From Chamaelirium japonicum (lineage: Eukaryota > Streptophyta > Magnoliopsida > Liliales > Melanthiaceae): a stretch of 64,000 bases of DNA. The stretch lies in NCBI GenBank assembly GCA_947650365.1, contig OX393549.1, forward strand, positions 29,417,209 through 29,481,208, read 5' to 3'. A program made the position numbers and the translations under genes. Under the pieces are notes generated by a model. It saw only the letters and a program-made list of their open reading frames with translations. It had not been told where the DNA came from and made no database searches. Numbering within the stretch: position 1 is the first letter of the stretch; each line of letters starts with the position of its first letter. Below are positions 10,860 through 25,000 of this stretch, one piece after another.

Positions 10860-11683
10860 GCTCTAGCCCACACGTGGAAATATCGCCCATTTTGCTAATA
10901 GAAAACTTAGAATGATATCTACGAACACCCACAGCTCGCTCAGGAGCTCATTAAGCCCAACACCCAAAGCTCGCTCAGGAGCTCGTACAAAATCATGCAA
11001 CCGCCATAGAGCTCGCCTATTAACAATAGGAAGAAGTAGGCGGATCAACGACACCAATGTAGTGACCACGGAGTACACCCACAGCTCACTTAGGAGATCA
11101 CGTTATCATGAAATGGCTAAAAGGTCTGCCTGTTGGTGGTAGAAGAGGTTATGAAGGTCCCCCCTGACCAGGAGCTCGCCCTCTTTCCTACAGAGGTCGC
11201 CCATAAAAAGGCGGTATCAAATCGACGGATCTCACCACCCCCGTGGAGCTACTTGGACGATTGCAGTCCACGGAAGCCGGCAAAAGTCGGTCTAGGGCCT
11301 CCCAAACTAGAGCTTTCCTAAATCTCCACCTGGCAAGGACAAGACCGGTGCATCCCCATTTACCATCGCCTGGCAGGCTAAACGACAAAGGCTATGAAGA
11401 GCCCATATGGGCTAGCACATGGGGGCATAGAAGGTGCGAGAAGACGCCGCCACGTGTCAACCTCTGATGGACTGTAAAAGGCTATAAAGGTACGACCCCC
11501 AGCTCCAAAGTACAGGTTCGAAACTCGAAAACCCTAACCCTTTCCAACTACTTTAGCTCGCCCTTGCCTATACCTTTGCTGACTTGAGCGTCGGAGGGTC
11601 TACGCTTCTAAGAGAGCCAGCCGTTCTCACGCTTTCTCTGCTTGCAGGACGATCGCACGAGCCAACGAAAAATATCCCCAACA
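10860..11683 (+). repeat. 3' part of Tat-type LTR (TATA, R/U5-like sequence)
   Basis: A TATA box, ctataaagg, lies at 11482-11490. About 90 bp further on is ctgacttgagcgtcggagg (11579-11597), a sequence recurrent in R/U5 of plant Ty3/gypsy LTRs. The probable end is ccccaaca at 11683. Both signals are on the plus strand and so agree with the gag-pol orientation. The LTR start was not located; the LTR may include the tandem repeats to the left. Confidence 0.6.
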
Positions 11684-12900
11684 GATACGACGGCGGCGAC
11701 GACATACTTCAACCAACTCGGGAGAGGTAAAAAAGGTGCGGGGGATGCCCGAGCTACTATAGGAAAATGATAGTCTCCCTTTAGAGTAGTGGTTGTCATC
11801 GGTAAACTCACAGAGTTGTATATAGCCGCTCCTAGAAAAAAGAACAATACTTGGCAGTTACTCTGCGTGCTGGTAGACCCAGCACACGAGGAGATTGCGT
11901 GCAAGGATTGGTGAAGGAGAGTGGGGTCCCCAAAATTAAAAAAAAAAACAAAAAAATTGATAAAGTAGGATAATTCAGTCCCAAGCCCAAGCTGAGCCCA
12001 AAGGTTTGCCATTATGCCCAGCTCAAACTCGGCCCAATTTTCTTCCTCGGGATTCGTGCTGAGTTCGAGCTTAGCCCGTATAAGAGCCGTATGAAAAAAA
12101 GAGGACGACGATTTTATTCTCTTTACTCCTACAACATACTTCTATAACTACCGAGTAAGTTAAATACATGTCAAGACAAAAATTTATTCATTATATTAAG
12201 TTGCATTCATAACGCTTCTTTAATACACATTCAGCTATCAAATAATATGACAATATAAAGTAAGCAATCTAACAAGCGAATCTTATTGAGAATGCTTTGG
12301 TCTTACACTCTTGCTTATGTATATTGATGAAATGCTTAAATACCCTCACTAATTCAGTATCGGGCTTAAATCAGACTGGGCTTAACATGACCCGAGCTCA
12401 GGCCAAATATCAAGTTCGGGCCTGGTAATATGTCCAAGCTCAGCCCAATCCAAGCTCAAATAAGTCTCATCCCATATTTTTTTTTGGGTCAAACGGACGG
12501 GTATTGCGCTAGCCTGACTGAATCGATAGTCTTAATTGGAGACCGAGTGCATCTACAACCCATTCGACCATTGCTGAGAACTCGGTCTCAGATGGCTGAA
12601 TGAGATAGAGGTGCGCTTGGTCTCCAATGACTAAATGCACGCTTAGGGACTAAGCCTAAAATAAGTAAGTGGAGGAGGAGGAGGAAGGAGGCGATGGATT
12701 GCATCGGGTCGATGGTGGCGGTGTGAACGGCGGAGGGAGGTGGTGTCCTGCATGGAACGGGCAGAGGCGGGGCCTGAGTTTCCCTTATCCATATGATCAG
12801 GGCAAGTTGGGTATTTTCAAAGTGGGGACTGCCCCTAGTAATATATGTAGTGCGAACCGTAACCCGAAAAAAAAAGGACCCGAAACGTCCATCGGCAGGC
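11684..12900. other. Intergenic region upstream of HAKAI
   Basis: No gene is visible. The part at about 11980-12480 is rich in variants of cagctcggcccaa and its complement (agctcaaactcggccc, gagctcaggcc, aagctcagcccaa), a diffuse repeat common in plant intergenic DNA. From 12660 on, GA-rich sequence leads into the HAKAI promoter. Confidence 0.5.
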
Positions 12901-12940
12901 AGAGACCGACTTTGTATTACCCTAACTGGCCTATCTTCTG

Positions 12941-12947
12941 TATATAT
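12941..12947 (+). promoter_or_regulatory. Likely TATA box of the HAKAI gene
   Basis: The sequence tatatat lies about 100 bp upstream of the ATG at 13049. It would place transcription start near 12975, downstream of the in-frame ATG at 12965. This supports 13049 as the start. A GA-rich run at 13012-13030 would fall in the 5' UTR. Confidence 0.45.
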
Positions 12948-13048
12948 TTGAGGAGGCGGTGCCGATGAAACAGCGATTTGATCTTTCAGACCGGAGAGCC
13001 GAAGGATTGATGAGAGAGAGAGAGAGAGAGGAAAGACGGTCTGAAGGG

Positions 13049-16000
13049 ATGCTTTGCATTCGTCTGAACAAGGGATCGTCGGGGGACGGCGGGGGAGGGG
13101 CGGCGAAGCCATCGTTGCCACTGGAGACGGTGGCGGTGGCGTGCCCCGACCACCTCGTCCTTGCCGAGCTCCCAGTCGCCAAGAGCCTCGGCGCCGTCAC
13201 CGCCTCCGCCCTATCCTCCGTCAGGTCCGTCGGCCGCCGCTCTCGCCGCAACCCCGGCCAGAAGGTCCACATCTGCGTTCGCTGCGACTTCCCCATCGCC
13301 ATCTACGGCCGCATCGTGAGTATCCCTCCCCCTCCCCCCACCCTGATCCCGTTCTTCCATCCATATTTATCTATTTGCTAAGCAATCTGAGTTGGGATTT
13401 TCGATGCCATGTCCACCCTATTTTGCTCTCATGAACACGAAACAATTCACCATACTTTTCTATATTCCGACCCACCATCTTCGAAACTAAAAGGATGTTC
13501 CCCAAGACTAATTCCTCCTAACTTTGGCTTTGTTCCCTTTTTTTCGAGAATTCCCGTCGATCGTGAGGGTGGGGTTTGGCCTTGACCCCAGGTCCTCAAC
13601 CTGTCTATTAAGTTTCAAAAAAAAGAAGTTACAAGTACTGGCTAATAGTCACCATCGCAACCCCAATAAACTTAGAAAGATCTTGAATGCACAATAGTAT
13701 GAACAATCTAATAAAACAATATCAAACTATTATAGACATATTTTAACTAAGGAAAATTCTATGGTACCCACTTCGGTACGATTTCGAAATTCATAGGGAC
13801 CATCGGATGGCCTTATGGTCGATCCCATGCATCCACCGAGGGTTCATCCCATGGCCCCTAGAATAATTCTCCCACCGCTGGGATGCGAGGAAGCTGAGAT
13901 GGATGGTGGAGATGGGTTCGATATGGTACTGAAATTTACATTTCGGGAAAGTGGAACCCTTTAACTAATTGTACAAACTAGCTATGTTATGACTGCTTAT
14001 CTTGTTTTGAATTGGTATTTAATGTTCTACAAGATAATATATGTAGATATTTTGAAATGTTTACATATTATTAATAATAATCCAAATTCAGTAGAAAATT
14101 TTTAAAGATATGGAGCTAGATATAGTAATCTAGAGCAACCAAGGTTTGAGAATTCAGGTTCACATTCGGGTCTAGGCCAAGTGAAAAACTAATCGGTTCG
14201 GTAAGTTTGGATGGTTTGAGTTCGAGTTTTGTTGGTTTAGTCAATTTTTTTTTTAAGTATTGATAATCAGAAGAAAAAAAAAAATCACAGCCGATTTGGC
14301 CAATTCGAGTCTTGTTCGATTGATCTGGGTCTGGTTCGGCCAATTCTGGTCTATTTGAGGCCTGATTCATTCGTCCAAATCGAGTCTAATTCAGCTTGTT
14401 TAGGATCTAGTCCAACTGATTTGCTAAAATCAGATCAAACTGGAGCATATTTCGTGTTTGGACAAGTGTTTCAGTGTGGATCGATAAAAATCCAAATTGC
14501 TAGGTCATGTACCTGCAATATGGCAAACTAGAAAATTAAAGAAAATAAGAAACAATATGCATATACTCAAATTTACATGGAATGTTAATGAATATCTCAA
14601 AGGTTAAGATTCAGCAGTAGTATGATATGATAATTATTGCAAACCATAGGGGTATTAAGCATGACTCGTATTCTCATATAACCATGTATGATAATGGCTG
14701 ATATATAGTCGACAACCTCGTGGTCCCTGACCAACAAAGTTTGGGATAGGGATTGGCACATGTTTTGAAATTACATGCTGGGTTGCAAATACGAGGGTGA
14801 ATGACTGATAACTAGAAAATTGAAGAAATAACACATCATGTTGAACCATATGGCGAGTAGACATATTGGGGCTCATCACCGCCTCTATGAGATATCAAAC
14901 CATATGATGACTGATGATTAGACATCCAAGATGAATAACCAAATAATTGCGTGAACTATGTCAGAGAAGTAGAGCAATTACTCTCACTGACAAACCCAAT
15001 ACTCTGTATTACTTGGTCCTACATGAGGACTCCTCACACTCTTTTGCATGTCTCCATATCCTAAAATTGCATGGTATATTAATGGAACATAGATCTAAAT
15101 CAGTCTACTAGTGTATGATACATGAAAGTCTGTAATATGACATAACTAGAAAATTGAAGAAAATAACACAATAATCCTCAACTTACATGGAATGTCGAGG
15201 ATGATCACAAAGGTTAAGATTCTGAACTAATGCGATCTGGTAATTATTCTAAACCATTTGGAAGCGCAACTTATATTTTCATATAGACATATATGAGAAT
15301 TGCTTTATGCAATAGTCGAGAACCTCATGAGAAACCCTAGGACAAGGACTGATATAGGTATCAGACTTGCAAGCTAGGGTGCAAATACAAAGGTAGTTGT
15401 GCAACTTGTACTATGGCTGCAACTATCGGAATAAGGGAAGAGTCTGGCATAGATTGCTAACAATCATATATAGGGATTTGGTTTATTAGGGATTGAGTAT
15501 TAGGGATCACCATTGGCTCTCTGAGACAATATGATGAGTAGACATCCAAGATGAATTTGCTAAAGATTGTATGTCTGATAGCAGAGAAGTAGAATGACTA
15601 CTCTGATTGTACAACTTGTACTATGACTATACAAACACAATGGCATGTTATTACTTGGTCCTATATGATAACTCCTCAAACTCTTTGCATGTGTCCATAT
15701 CCTCAAATTCTATGGATCAGATCTATGCCTCTCGTGAGAATCGTGCTGGCCCTAAGAGCCCCTAAACAACTTGTGTGGTCTATGTGATTGGGAAATTTAT
15801 AATTGAAATAAAATAAAATACTTAAATATTTATAAATCCAAAAGTACTAATAATTTTAGGTTTCGTAAAAAAATATTTATTTAATTGTAAATAATTAATG
15901 ACATAATACATACAATTGATTAAGTAAAGTGGTGAAATAAAATGTGGAGTTTACTACAACAGAAGTCCAAAAAAATACACTTGTACAGAACTAGCAAAAG

Positions 16001-19000
16001 TGAACATAATTTTTTCACTGTTCCATAACCTAGTAAGAGACGTATGCCCTATTATTATCGTTAGAAACGATGGGTGGCCTGTCATCACGAGTCTTCTACT
16101 ACATTTTCTCCTCTTCTGTCTCCTCATTGTCATCTATCCTCAGGAGTACCTCGTCCGTGTTTGGTGGATTTGTCTCATCTTCTCCCATATCAGTATCACC
16201 ACAATCCCATCACTCCATTTTTTCATGTCACAGTTGACTAAATGGTACTATTGCTAAGCATCACTACCACCAACATTTGCGTTGGTACTATTGATGAGGA
16301 CCAGGAATCCATTCCATTTTCTTTTTGCATTATTTATTTTATTTCAAGTCTTAGAGGGATTTCATTGTTATTTCATTTTATTAGGATGTTTTTGTGCAGA
16401 AATAACGATATGCATAGAGGCTCTGCATAAGTTGTTTTATGTTATTTTTTCCAGATAGGTTGTTTTGGTAAGTGATGTGTAAAATCGCATATTTATGCTC
16501 TTATTTAGGGAGCTATGACTTTTGCTAAAAGATAACACTCATAGTTAGACAAAAAAAATTAGGAGGAAGTTTCCCACCCTCCAAACATATGCATTGATAC
16601 TCCTCATGAGGACCGAGAATCCATTTCATTTTCTTTTTGCAATACTTATTTTATTTCTAGTCTAATATTTATTTCATTTTAGTAGGGCGTATTTGTGCAA
16701 AGATGGATCTATAGATAGGTTATGTAGAAGTTGTTTTACGTTATTTTTACAAGATAGGTTGTTTTGGGAAGTGATGTGTAAAATGTCATTTTCATACTCC
16801 TATGTAGGGAGCTGTGACCTCCGCTAAAACCTAAAAGACAGAGTTCATATTTAGAAAAAAAAAGATCAGGAGGAAGTCTCCCAACCTGAGATGTTACCTT
16901 GTCGACCGTGAGGGACTGTCCTCGAGGGTTGTCAATGGTTCAAAAACTCGATCGATATCGATTCGTCTCGAGCGTTTTGTATCAGTTTTTTATATACTAC
17001 AAAGATGCAATGATCGATATCGGTATAGGTCCTTACTCTACCGAGAATGATATAACTTGAGCCAAATCAACCGATACAACCGAGTTAGACCTAATACATC
17101 CAAGTTGTATTAGTATGACTCACAGTGACAAACAACCAACTTTGTTGCCTTATTGAACATAGGTTGTACGCCTGTACAGACTGTATAGCAGGATCACTTT
17201 GGAATCCCGATCCCCTATATATGCGCCTTCTTCCCTATTGGTTGAGTCGTTTTGCCCAATACCGAGTCGTATCACCGAGTCATTTATGATTTTCGCCAAA
17301 CGATACAGACTTGGCTATAGGTGTGGGTGAGGATCCACAATGAAACCTTGATCTTCCTCCATGGAAAATCCTACACAGGATGCAAAGAAAGCCTTGAGTA
17401 AAGCAACATAGCTTAAGTTAATTTAAAACATACTCCTTAAATGACAATGATTCATTTGGTTTGGCAAGATAGCTATGACTACAAAATTAAATTTGAAGTA
17501 TGACCCATCTAATCAATTCCACCTCACTATATTGGTAGGAAGACCAGAAACTTGCGAGATGTGTGGCCTCATGCAAGCCATAGCATACATTAGGCGGTAA
17601 GTGAAAGTAACTATATACCCATTATCAAGAATACGTTAATAAACAAAACTATCGCACTTTCTTTGACGATAACCTTGCCTAGTCACAAACTTGTCAACGC
17701 ACTTTTAGAATTTTCTTGGTCTATGTTTTAAACTTTTAGATCTATTATGTTGGCAGAATATACTTCCTGCTTAGTAGCTTGGCATAGCAAGAAGTATAAT
17801 TTCATTTCTTTGTCCACTATAGAAGTTAATATATTGCTTCCGTGTTAGGGTGTACTCAGTTGCTGTGGATGAAACATATGTTAGCCTACCATGGTCGACT
17901 CTGGAGATGATGACATCTACTACGATAATCAGAGCGCAGTTCATATTGTGAAAAATGCGGTTCAACACTCTCAAAATAAGCATATTGACAACATATATCA
18001 TTTCATAAGTAATGGCACCCTCACCTCATGATTGCTCAACGCCTTCAATCCTTGTCCAAATTGACTAATCGCTTCCATGATCTTGAAGCTCTTCAACTTC
18101 ACGATCTTGAAAGGAATTACAGCTTGATATAGCCAACAAGCTATATATTGCACCACATTCTCCCGCTCGACCTTCTTTGTCACACTTTGAGTGTGGGTTA
18201 CTTTCATTTCTTCTTCTTGTATGCTTCTGTTGGATCCGAGGCTAAAAAAGAGTCAATTGGATCCATTCTTTTAAGAGGCCTTGGAACTCCAAAAGTCAAA
18301 TTTAGCTCTTTGGGTTCTTCATTGTCGTTTTCCAGGCATATCTGTACCTGCTCCTTCGATTAAGAAGAAGCCACCACACTCCCATCACTCTTTTTTGAGG
18401 ATTTTGAATTCTTAACAAGGGATACTCGAACTTCATTCTGCACAACTTCAAAATCTTTTTCACACTTGACATTCCCACCACATTGGGCCAAGTGTATCTT
18501 GAGACGATATATGCCTTGAACTACCTCCTTTTGACAAAAGTTGCATATAACCTTACTTTTGTCTTTTGGATCTTTATGATAAGTGTATTTCCACCATATA
18601 GTACAAGATTTTCCACTTTTGGATCTGGATGCCATCTCCACAAAATTAAAACATCAAACAAAAGAAAAAAAATAAATAAGAAAGGTCTATAAAGTAAGAT
18701 GTTGAGAATTTATAACATGGATTTATTAGCTTATTTTCAAGACAAAGGTATCTTCTGCAATCTATTAAAGTGATGGAGAAAGGTAAAACAATAGATGGGT
18801 AAAACATGTGTAAACCCTGGGCTCCATAATCTCAACAAATCAGAAATTATATGGGCTATAGAGAAAAGTAACCTACCCACTGATTTCAAGCTCTACATAA
18901 GTTCTCACCCCCCACATTTACTTTTCTTGCATGGAATTCTCTCTTGTTACCTCTCTTCCACATGAAGATGTATCTCTATGTATATTGTGCAGATGTAGAA

Positions 19001-22000
19001 CAGTCTAAATATTGAAAAAATAGAAATATTATTTTATCAAAAATAAAACATGATCACATAATTTTGTTGATCTACACAATTCAACCACATATCCAAATCC
19101 AAGTGATTCCATCAACATTAAGACCTCAACTTTTTATTTCAAACCCCCAAATTTTTTAATGGTGAATTCGATAAGTTTAGTGATGAATCCCCGAAACCAG
19201 TGTAAGAATACAAATTGTTGATAGATCTGAAGTTCTAACACCATCGTGTTATCAAATATCGATTAAACAATTAGAAACAAATTAATAAAAAGAAATCTAA
19301 GATTTTTCATTTCGATTTTGTTAAGAAATAAGAACTTCTTGATTTGAACGAATGATTTGATGCGTTTTTTGTTAATTTGATCTCTCCAAAATGGTATTAG
19401 ATGGGGGATCTAACACCCCAAAACCAAATTCCGAAGGAAAATCCCGTCAAAAGAAGTCAAACAAAGGAATTTTAGGGGTTCTGATGAATTTTAAGGAATT
19501 TCTAGAAATTTTCTGAAATTTTCTGAATATTTAGAGAACATTTCATAATTTTTTGAGAAATTTCTATCGCAAAATGTCCTGTAGTTTCCAAGCGGGACGA
19601 GATTGAGGGTGGTATTTCGTTTCTATACTTGAGGAAAACGAAATATTTCACGAGATTTTGGAAAATATTTCGATTTTTTGAACCACCTTTGTTTTTTTCT
19701 TGACCCTGGTCATAAGAAATATCATCCCCCTTGTGTCTCATGTTGTAGTTCATGTGAGTCAAAGAGCTTTGCCATTTTTTCATTTTACACATCGCCTGTA
19801 TATGATCGCATGTGTCTTTGCAAGTAAAACTTTGTGCTTGGACTGTGTCTTTTTCATTTTGCCTTACATGGTATTCTGCTTGCTATCCTTTTATTTGAGA
19901 TCTTATATTCTTTGAACTGGTTGACTGAGAACTTCATTCTGAGACTCTTTTGATCTATACTTTCTACTGCAGTTCAATCTTGCAACAAATGTTTTTACCC
20001 ATGATTTTACCGTTGAGCATGTAAACCTTGATTAGGATCACAGGAAATAGTTTTCAGATCCTGTTTGTTCTCCATGACTTAATAATCAGTTTTTACAATC
20101 GGAAATTGAATATACATTTGAAATGCTCCCTCCATAATCTAGATGTTTAACATGGGCTATATATTTTTTCCTCATTACTGTTTTCTTTTGTTCTTTGCAG
20201 AACCCTTGTGACCACGCTTTCTGTATGGCATGTGCAAGGAGTGTTTCTAGCTGCTTTCTGTAAGCTTTTTCCTCTTTGGCCTTGTGAAATTGCAAATTAC
20301 TCTTGACATGCCTTGTGATGTGCCTGAATTTTCTCACTTGTGGCTTATTTTTCACAAGCTGATGGAGTAGATTGTTTTATAATGTTTATTGCTTGAATTC
20401 ATTTAACACATTACAGATCACATTAAGTCCATATATGGCAGCAATTATTTACAAACAGCACAATACACTGGAAAAATATATCTGTGGTAGCGTTGATATA
20501 TTAACAATTTAAATGCACTGTATGTTTATTTGGAAATACTCCAGTTCTGGGTTTCTTGCTTTGATCAATAGTGTTTTATAAATTTAAACCCATTATGTAG
20601 GGAATTACTTCTGGCCACTCACGAAATGGTGCCTTTAACAATCATAACATGCTTTCACGTAATGGTGTCTTTTACATCTTTGTTGCACTGTCAATCTCTG
20701 TCACCAAGTATAGTTGTAAAAATTTCTTTTTACTTTTAAACTGCATAATCAACAAATTTGGCTCCCTATGTGTGAACTAGCCTTTTAGGTTTCTTGGTAG
20801 GCCTCTCATGCCGATTGACTTGGTCAAGTTTTAGGCACCAATCTTAGAGGGTCGACATCAGGTTGATAGGGTCAGAACATTCTTGTGAATCCCGTGGACC
20901 CCTCTTAATTATAGTTCTGCTCTCCAGTTGAACCTATCTTGATGGGGCAAGACTTGGATGATGGATGGTGAGGTGATGGAAGAAATAAGGTGCAATTTGG
21001 AAACCGGAAAGCAATGGGAACAGGGGAGTTGCCATTATCAAGATACAACCGTAGTTTTGACTTAATGGTTGATATAAGGTCTGAAGTTACCATGAGAATG
21101 AAAAAGGTGAAAGTTGTTTCCCAAGGCCTCAAGAAGCTTGAGATTGAGTCAGAGGTGATTCGATATCTCCTTACATTTGGGACTTTATCTAGTTACTCAA
21201 AGCTTCGAGTCTTTGACTTAGAAACTGCAGGAATCAGATGAGCTATTGTCAACAAAATATACTTTTGATATGGCATATCAAGTGAGAAGAAGTGATCAAG
21301 GGTAGTGTGATGTCTACCCATAACAAGAAGTTATTCCAGTGTTTGAATCTTAGGTCAGATTTCCCATGCAGTCACTTAAATGGTAGATATGTTCTCCTTA
21401 TAGAAAAGATAAAGGGAATGCTTGTCACATATCAGTTGCAACCTGCCAAATCCCATACTCTTCCGGAATAAATATACACCGGGTATTTTTGGAAGATTTG
21501 TCTTTATGGTGTGCTCAGAATCTTTGTTACCGAGAACTCCAATTTTTAAAATAAGTCGTGATTAAAACATGACCTATTCAGGAATCGTTCACTACGCGAT
21601 TGTTTCCCCCCTTTTTAAAAGTCACGATTTTGTAAAAAATCATAATTTTCATGTTTTAATCATTTTTTTTGCATTTTAATTATGATTAATCATGTCTTGA
21701 TCTCGTGATGTACTGCTCAAAAAACATGTTGGAACATCTTTTTATAAATATATTTTAAAATTCTACCGTTTGTTTTCCGAATCTTTCCCGACTTTTTAGA
21801 TTTGTTTCCGAATTCTTTCGTCTTCTCCCTAGATGTTGTTCTTTTCTTCTGAATTCCGACTTGGTAACTATGAAGCAATGTTCATAAATTGGATTGAGCT
21901 AGCTGATCTGGCCTATATTAAACCGTAAATTGAAGTCAGGTCACTTACTAGATTTTAGCTCTATTTGGTAATCTTAAAAGAAGAAAATAACTTGTGAACT

Positions 22001-25000
22001 TTAGTTTTACCACTTTCCTTGTTGATACGGATGGGTGAGAGGGTCCCGCCAAAAGGAAGGAACTCACTCTTGGTGAAGGATGGGGGGATTTAGGAACATG
22101 TAGATTTTAAGGCCATCAAGAATGACTTTCTTTGGCTCTTAATCTAAAAATAATAATAATAATGACTGTGGCTTGTTGACAAAAATCCTGGAATCTGATA
22201 AGACCATGGTTTGAGCTATGCTATCAAAATCGGGACTAGTCGGCGACTAGTCCCAAGCGGCATTTTGCCGACCGATTAATTCCGATTCTATCATTGCTGG
22301 GCGGAATCCCGACTAGTCCCCGACTAGACCCAACTAGCCCTGACTAGCGACTGCCGACTAGTCCCCAGGCAGCATTCTGCAAGCAAAATTGTTTTTTGCA
22401 AGGAGTCTTTGCAAGCAATTTTGTTTGGATTTTTTTACATTGGCTCAAAGTCTTGAGTCGCAAGACTCATAACTATGGTTTTTCCCTGTAATCATCTGTT
22501 GAGCACCTGAGAATCTCAGATAAAAACATAGACAAATAATTATTGTTTATTTGTTGATATCCATATAACCCTATAATCAAATTTGGGGTTGTTCACATAT
22601 TAAATATCATCAAACAAATATTATGATGAATTCTTAGTTCTGAGTCTTCTGACATGGGCATGAAGCCAATACAACTGTGTGCTGTTACTTATGTATTTAT
22701 ACCCATGCTGTGAAGTGTGAAGGTATGTATTGTTATTAACCGACTAATATCATATACTTATTGACATTTATGCTAGTTCATATATCATATATGTTTAGGG
22801 AGGGGGGAGGGGTTATAATAAGTTTTGGCCGACTAATCCCGAATTAGTCCCGACTAGTCCTAGTCGGCCCTTGGCCGACTAGGGCCGACTACCGACTTTG
22901 ACTACATAGGGTTTGAGATTTTGATTTCGTGTCTGGTTTCGGTCTAGATCGAAACCAAAATTTGGGGAAAAAAAAATTCAAAATGGTAAGGAAAGGTACG
23001 ATTTTATAGTTTTTTATAGTTGTGCATGCATATTGTTTGAAAAAAACACACACCAAAGCTTAAATTATTTAATTTGCATAAATTTACATTGTTTACGTCA
23101 CGAATAAGACAAAATCACTCATTCTCGCTCGTCCAAGTCAACTCTTTTTCGCTCGTCGTCCATCTGAACTCATCATTATTAGTCATTGACTCACCAACAC
23201 CACTATAACCACCGGCTGATGGACCAGGTTCATTGTCGCTATCGTTGGGTCCCAGTTGTACCGACATCTAGTTTCTCTCAACTCGCTCTCATGGGGTCCA
23301 TCTGGAATCTAAGACCGCATGTCGATATTGAGCACTCTCCTCTTTTGTCTCGATATTTGGAGGGTACTCAATATCATCACCTGGTTCTGAACGATCCCTG
23401 GTCGATGGAGTCTGGATCTGTCCCTTCTTCAGTGACCTGGGAGTCCAAATCTGAACTCCTTTGTATTCCCTTCTCCCTAATAAAGTGCTCATGGCTATTT
23501 TGACCTTAGTTGGGGACCTCAAGTACACTATTACATCGGGGAAGCAACCAGCGATGTGTTGCTTCATCTGCAAATTTCGACGAAGTTTCGTCAAAATTCT
23601 ATCAAAATTTTATGAAAATTTCAATAAAATTAAGTCGCAATGCCACCTCAGCCCGAGCTCACTCATTTCGATTATTTCGTCGAAATTCACCAAAATCATT
23701 CGAAATGACCCAAAATGGATAGAAATCCTTTGAAATCCAGACTATCGGGGTTTCGCGTAGGGGTCTCGTTTCGGTAGTGGTGAAAACCGAAATTTTGGCA
23801 TTTTGATCGAAATTTCAAGCCATTGAACAGACTAAAAATTTGTATGTAGATGTGACTAGATGTAGGGAACTTAAAGTAGAAATTTGTTGACGATCCATTC
23901 GTTGGATGATGGGATATCAAAGAATATCCAAATTTGGACTGAATAGCCCAGATTGGGTTTTGGGGGGATTTTGGTGATAAAAAATGGTGGATCTCTTGGG
24001 TGAAAGATTAGGAATAGGCTAGCCGTGGTTTGTGGCTAGGTTTTGATGGGGTTTAGTTGAGATTTAGAGGGTGTTAAGGGCTACTTATGATAAAGTTATT
24101 ATGGGATATGAAAATAGATGATGTGCTAAAAGTTTTGATTTATGAAAATAAAGAAGATGATAAAGGGTGATGATTACTAGGCCATTTCACACCCTATGAC
24201 CACTCGTAAGGCATCCCTAGGTCGCTCGCTGACAGGAAAACAAGACATCATTAGAACGCCCTAAACTCTTGTACCTTCACCTATTCTAGTGGATAACTTG
24301 GACCTCCGTGTTCGTCCCAGTGTGATTTTTTCCTGTTGAGTTACTATGTAAAAATATTTGTGTGCGCTTTACTTTAAATTGCAAGCCTTGAATGTTTTTA
24401 CCCAAAGCTCATAGTTAGCCTCCTAGTTCCTCACTCCTCACATTTGATTGAACCTTGAGAGGAGAGGAATGCACCTCCTTTTGCATGTCAAGTAAATATT
24501 TAAGTGAGCGAGTTTAGCGAGTGAATATAACAAAACTTAAAAGAGTAACACATCGGCTTGTATGCATAGGTCAAGTGTTCCGTCTGCGCTATGGGAACCT
24601 CCCTATCCCTCCCACTTACTAAAGTGCTCATGCAAGGAAATTTCAGCCTTATGTTTGGTCAGTGACCTAGTTCTGAAAGGGCCATGATACAATCGGCCAC
24701 GATTTGGATAGTTCTTGCATGTTTTCCATAAGGCTAACCGTGTACATGGATTATTGATGGATTATATCGTGTTAAAACTGTTCAAGCGAGGCCTCTGTTA
24801 CTAATTTTGTTCCATAGAGCTATTGTAGAAGTTTGTTTAGTAATAATTATGTAGTAAACCAATTTTGCCCACTTGTGACAAGTAGGAAACTTATCAGGGC
24901 TTGCTAATAGGAGCAAGTAACCCAAGTTGACTTGTGCATTTATGCTCCCATCCACAGATAGTACCTGAGCCTTAGGTGACAAGCCCCTGTAGGGTTCACC

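Larger units (their letters stand above)
3597..11683 (+). mobile_element. Tat-lineage Ty3/gypsy retrotransposon, internally deleted
   Basis: In order on the plus strand there are gag, aspartic protease and reverse transcriptase remnants, a large antisense ORF on the minus strand, tandem repeats and an LTR 3' end. Antisense ORFs between pol and the 3' LTR are a known peculiarity of Tat-lineage elements such as Grande and RIRE2. I therefore read 3597-11683 as one element and not as two opposed ones. RNaseH and integrase are missing; the pol frame stops matching at about 6660. The left end is cut by the CACTA insertion. The proposed right end, ccccaaca at 11676-11683, is tentative because the 5' LTR needed to define it is not in the window. 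Confidence 0.75.

Noticed and set aside
12588..13302. ORFs of 123-177 codons on the minus strand over HAKAI exon 1
   Set aside because: They are shadows in GC-rich coding sequence; the plus frame has clear HAKAI similarity.
16000..16430. Two hydrophobic ORFs of 62-85 codons
   Set aside because: AT-rich intron sequence including part of a tandem duplication; no conserved motif and no signal of selection.
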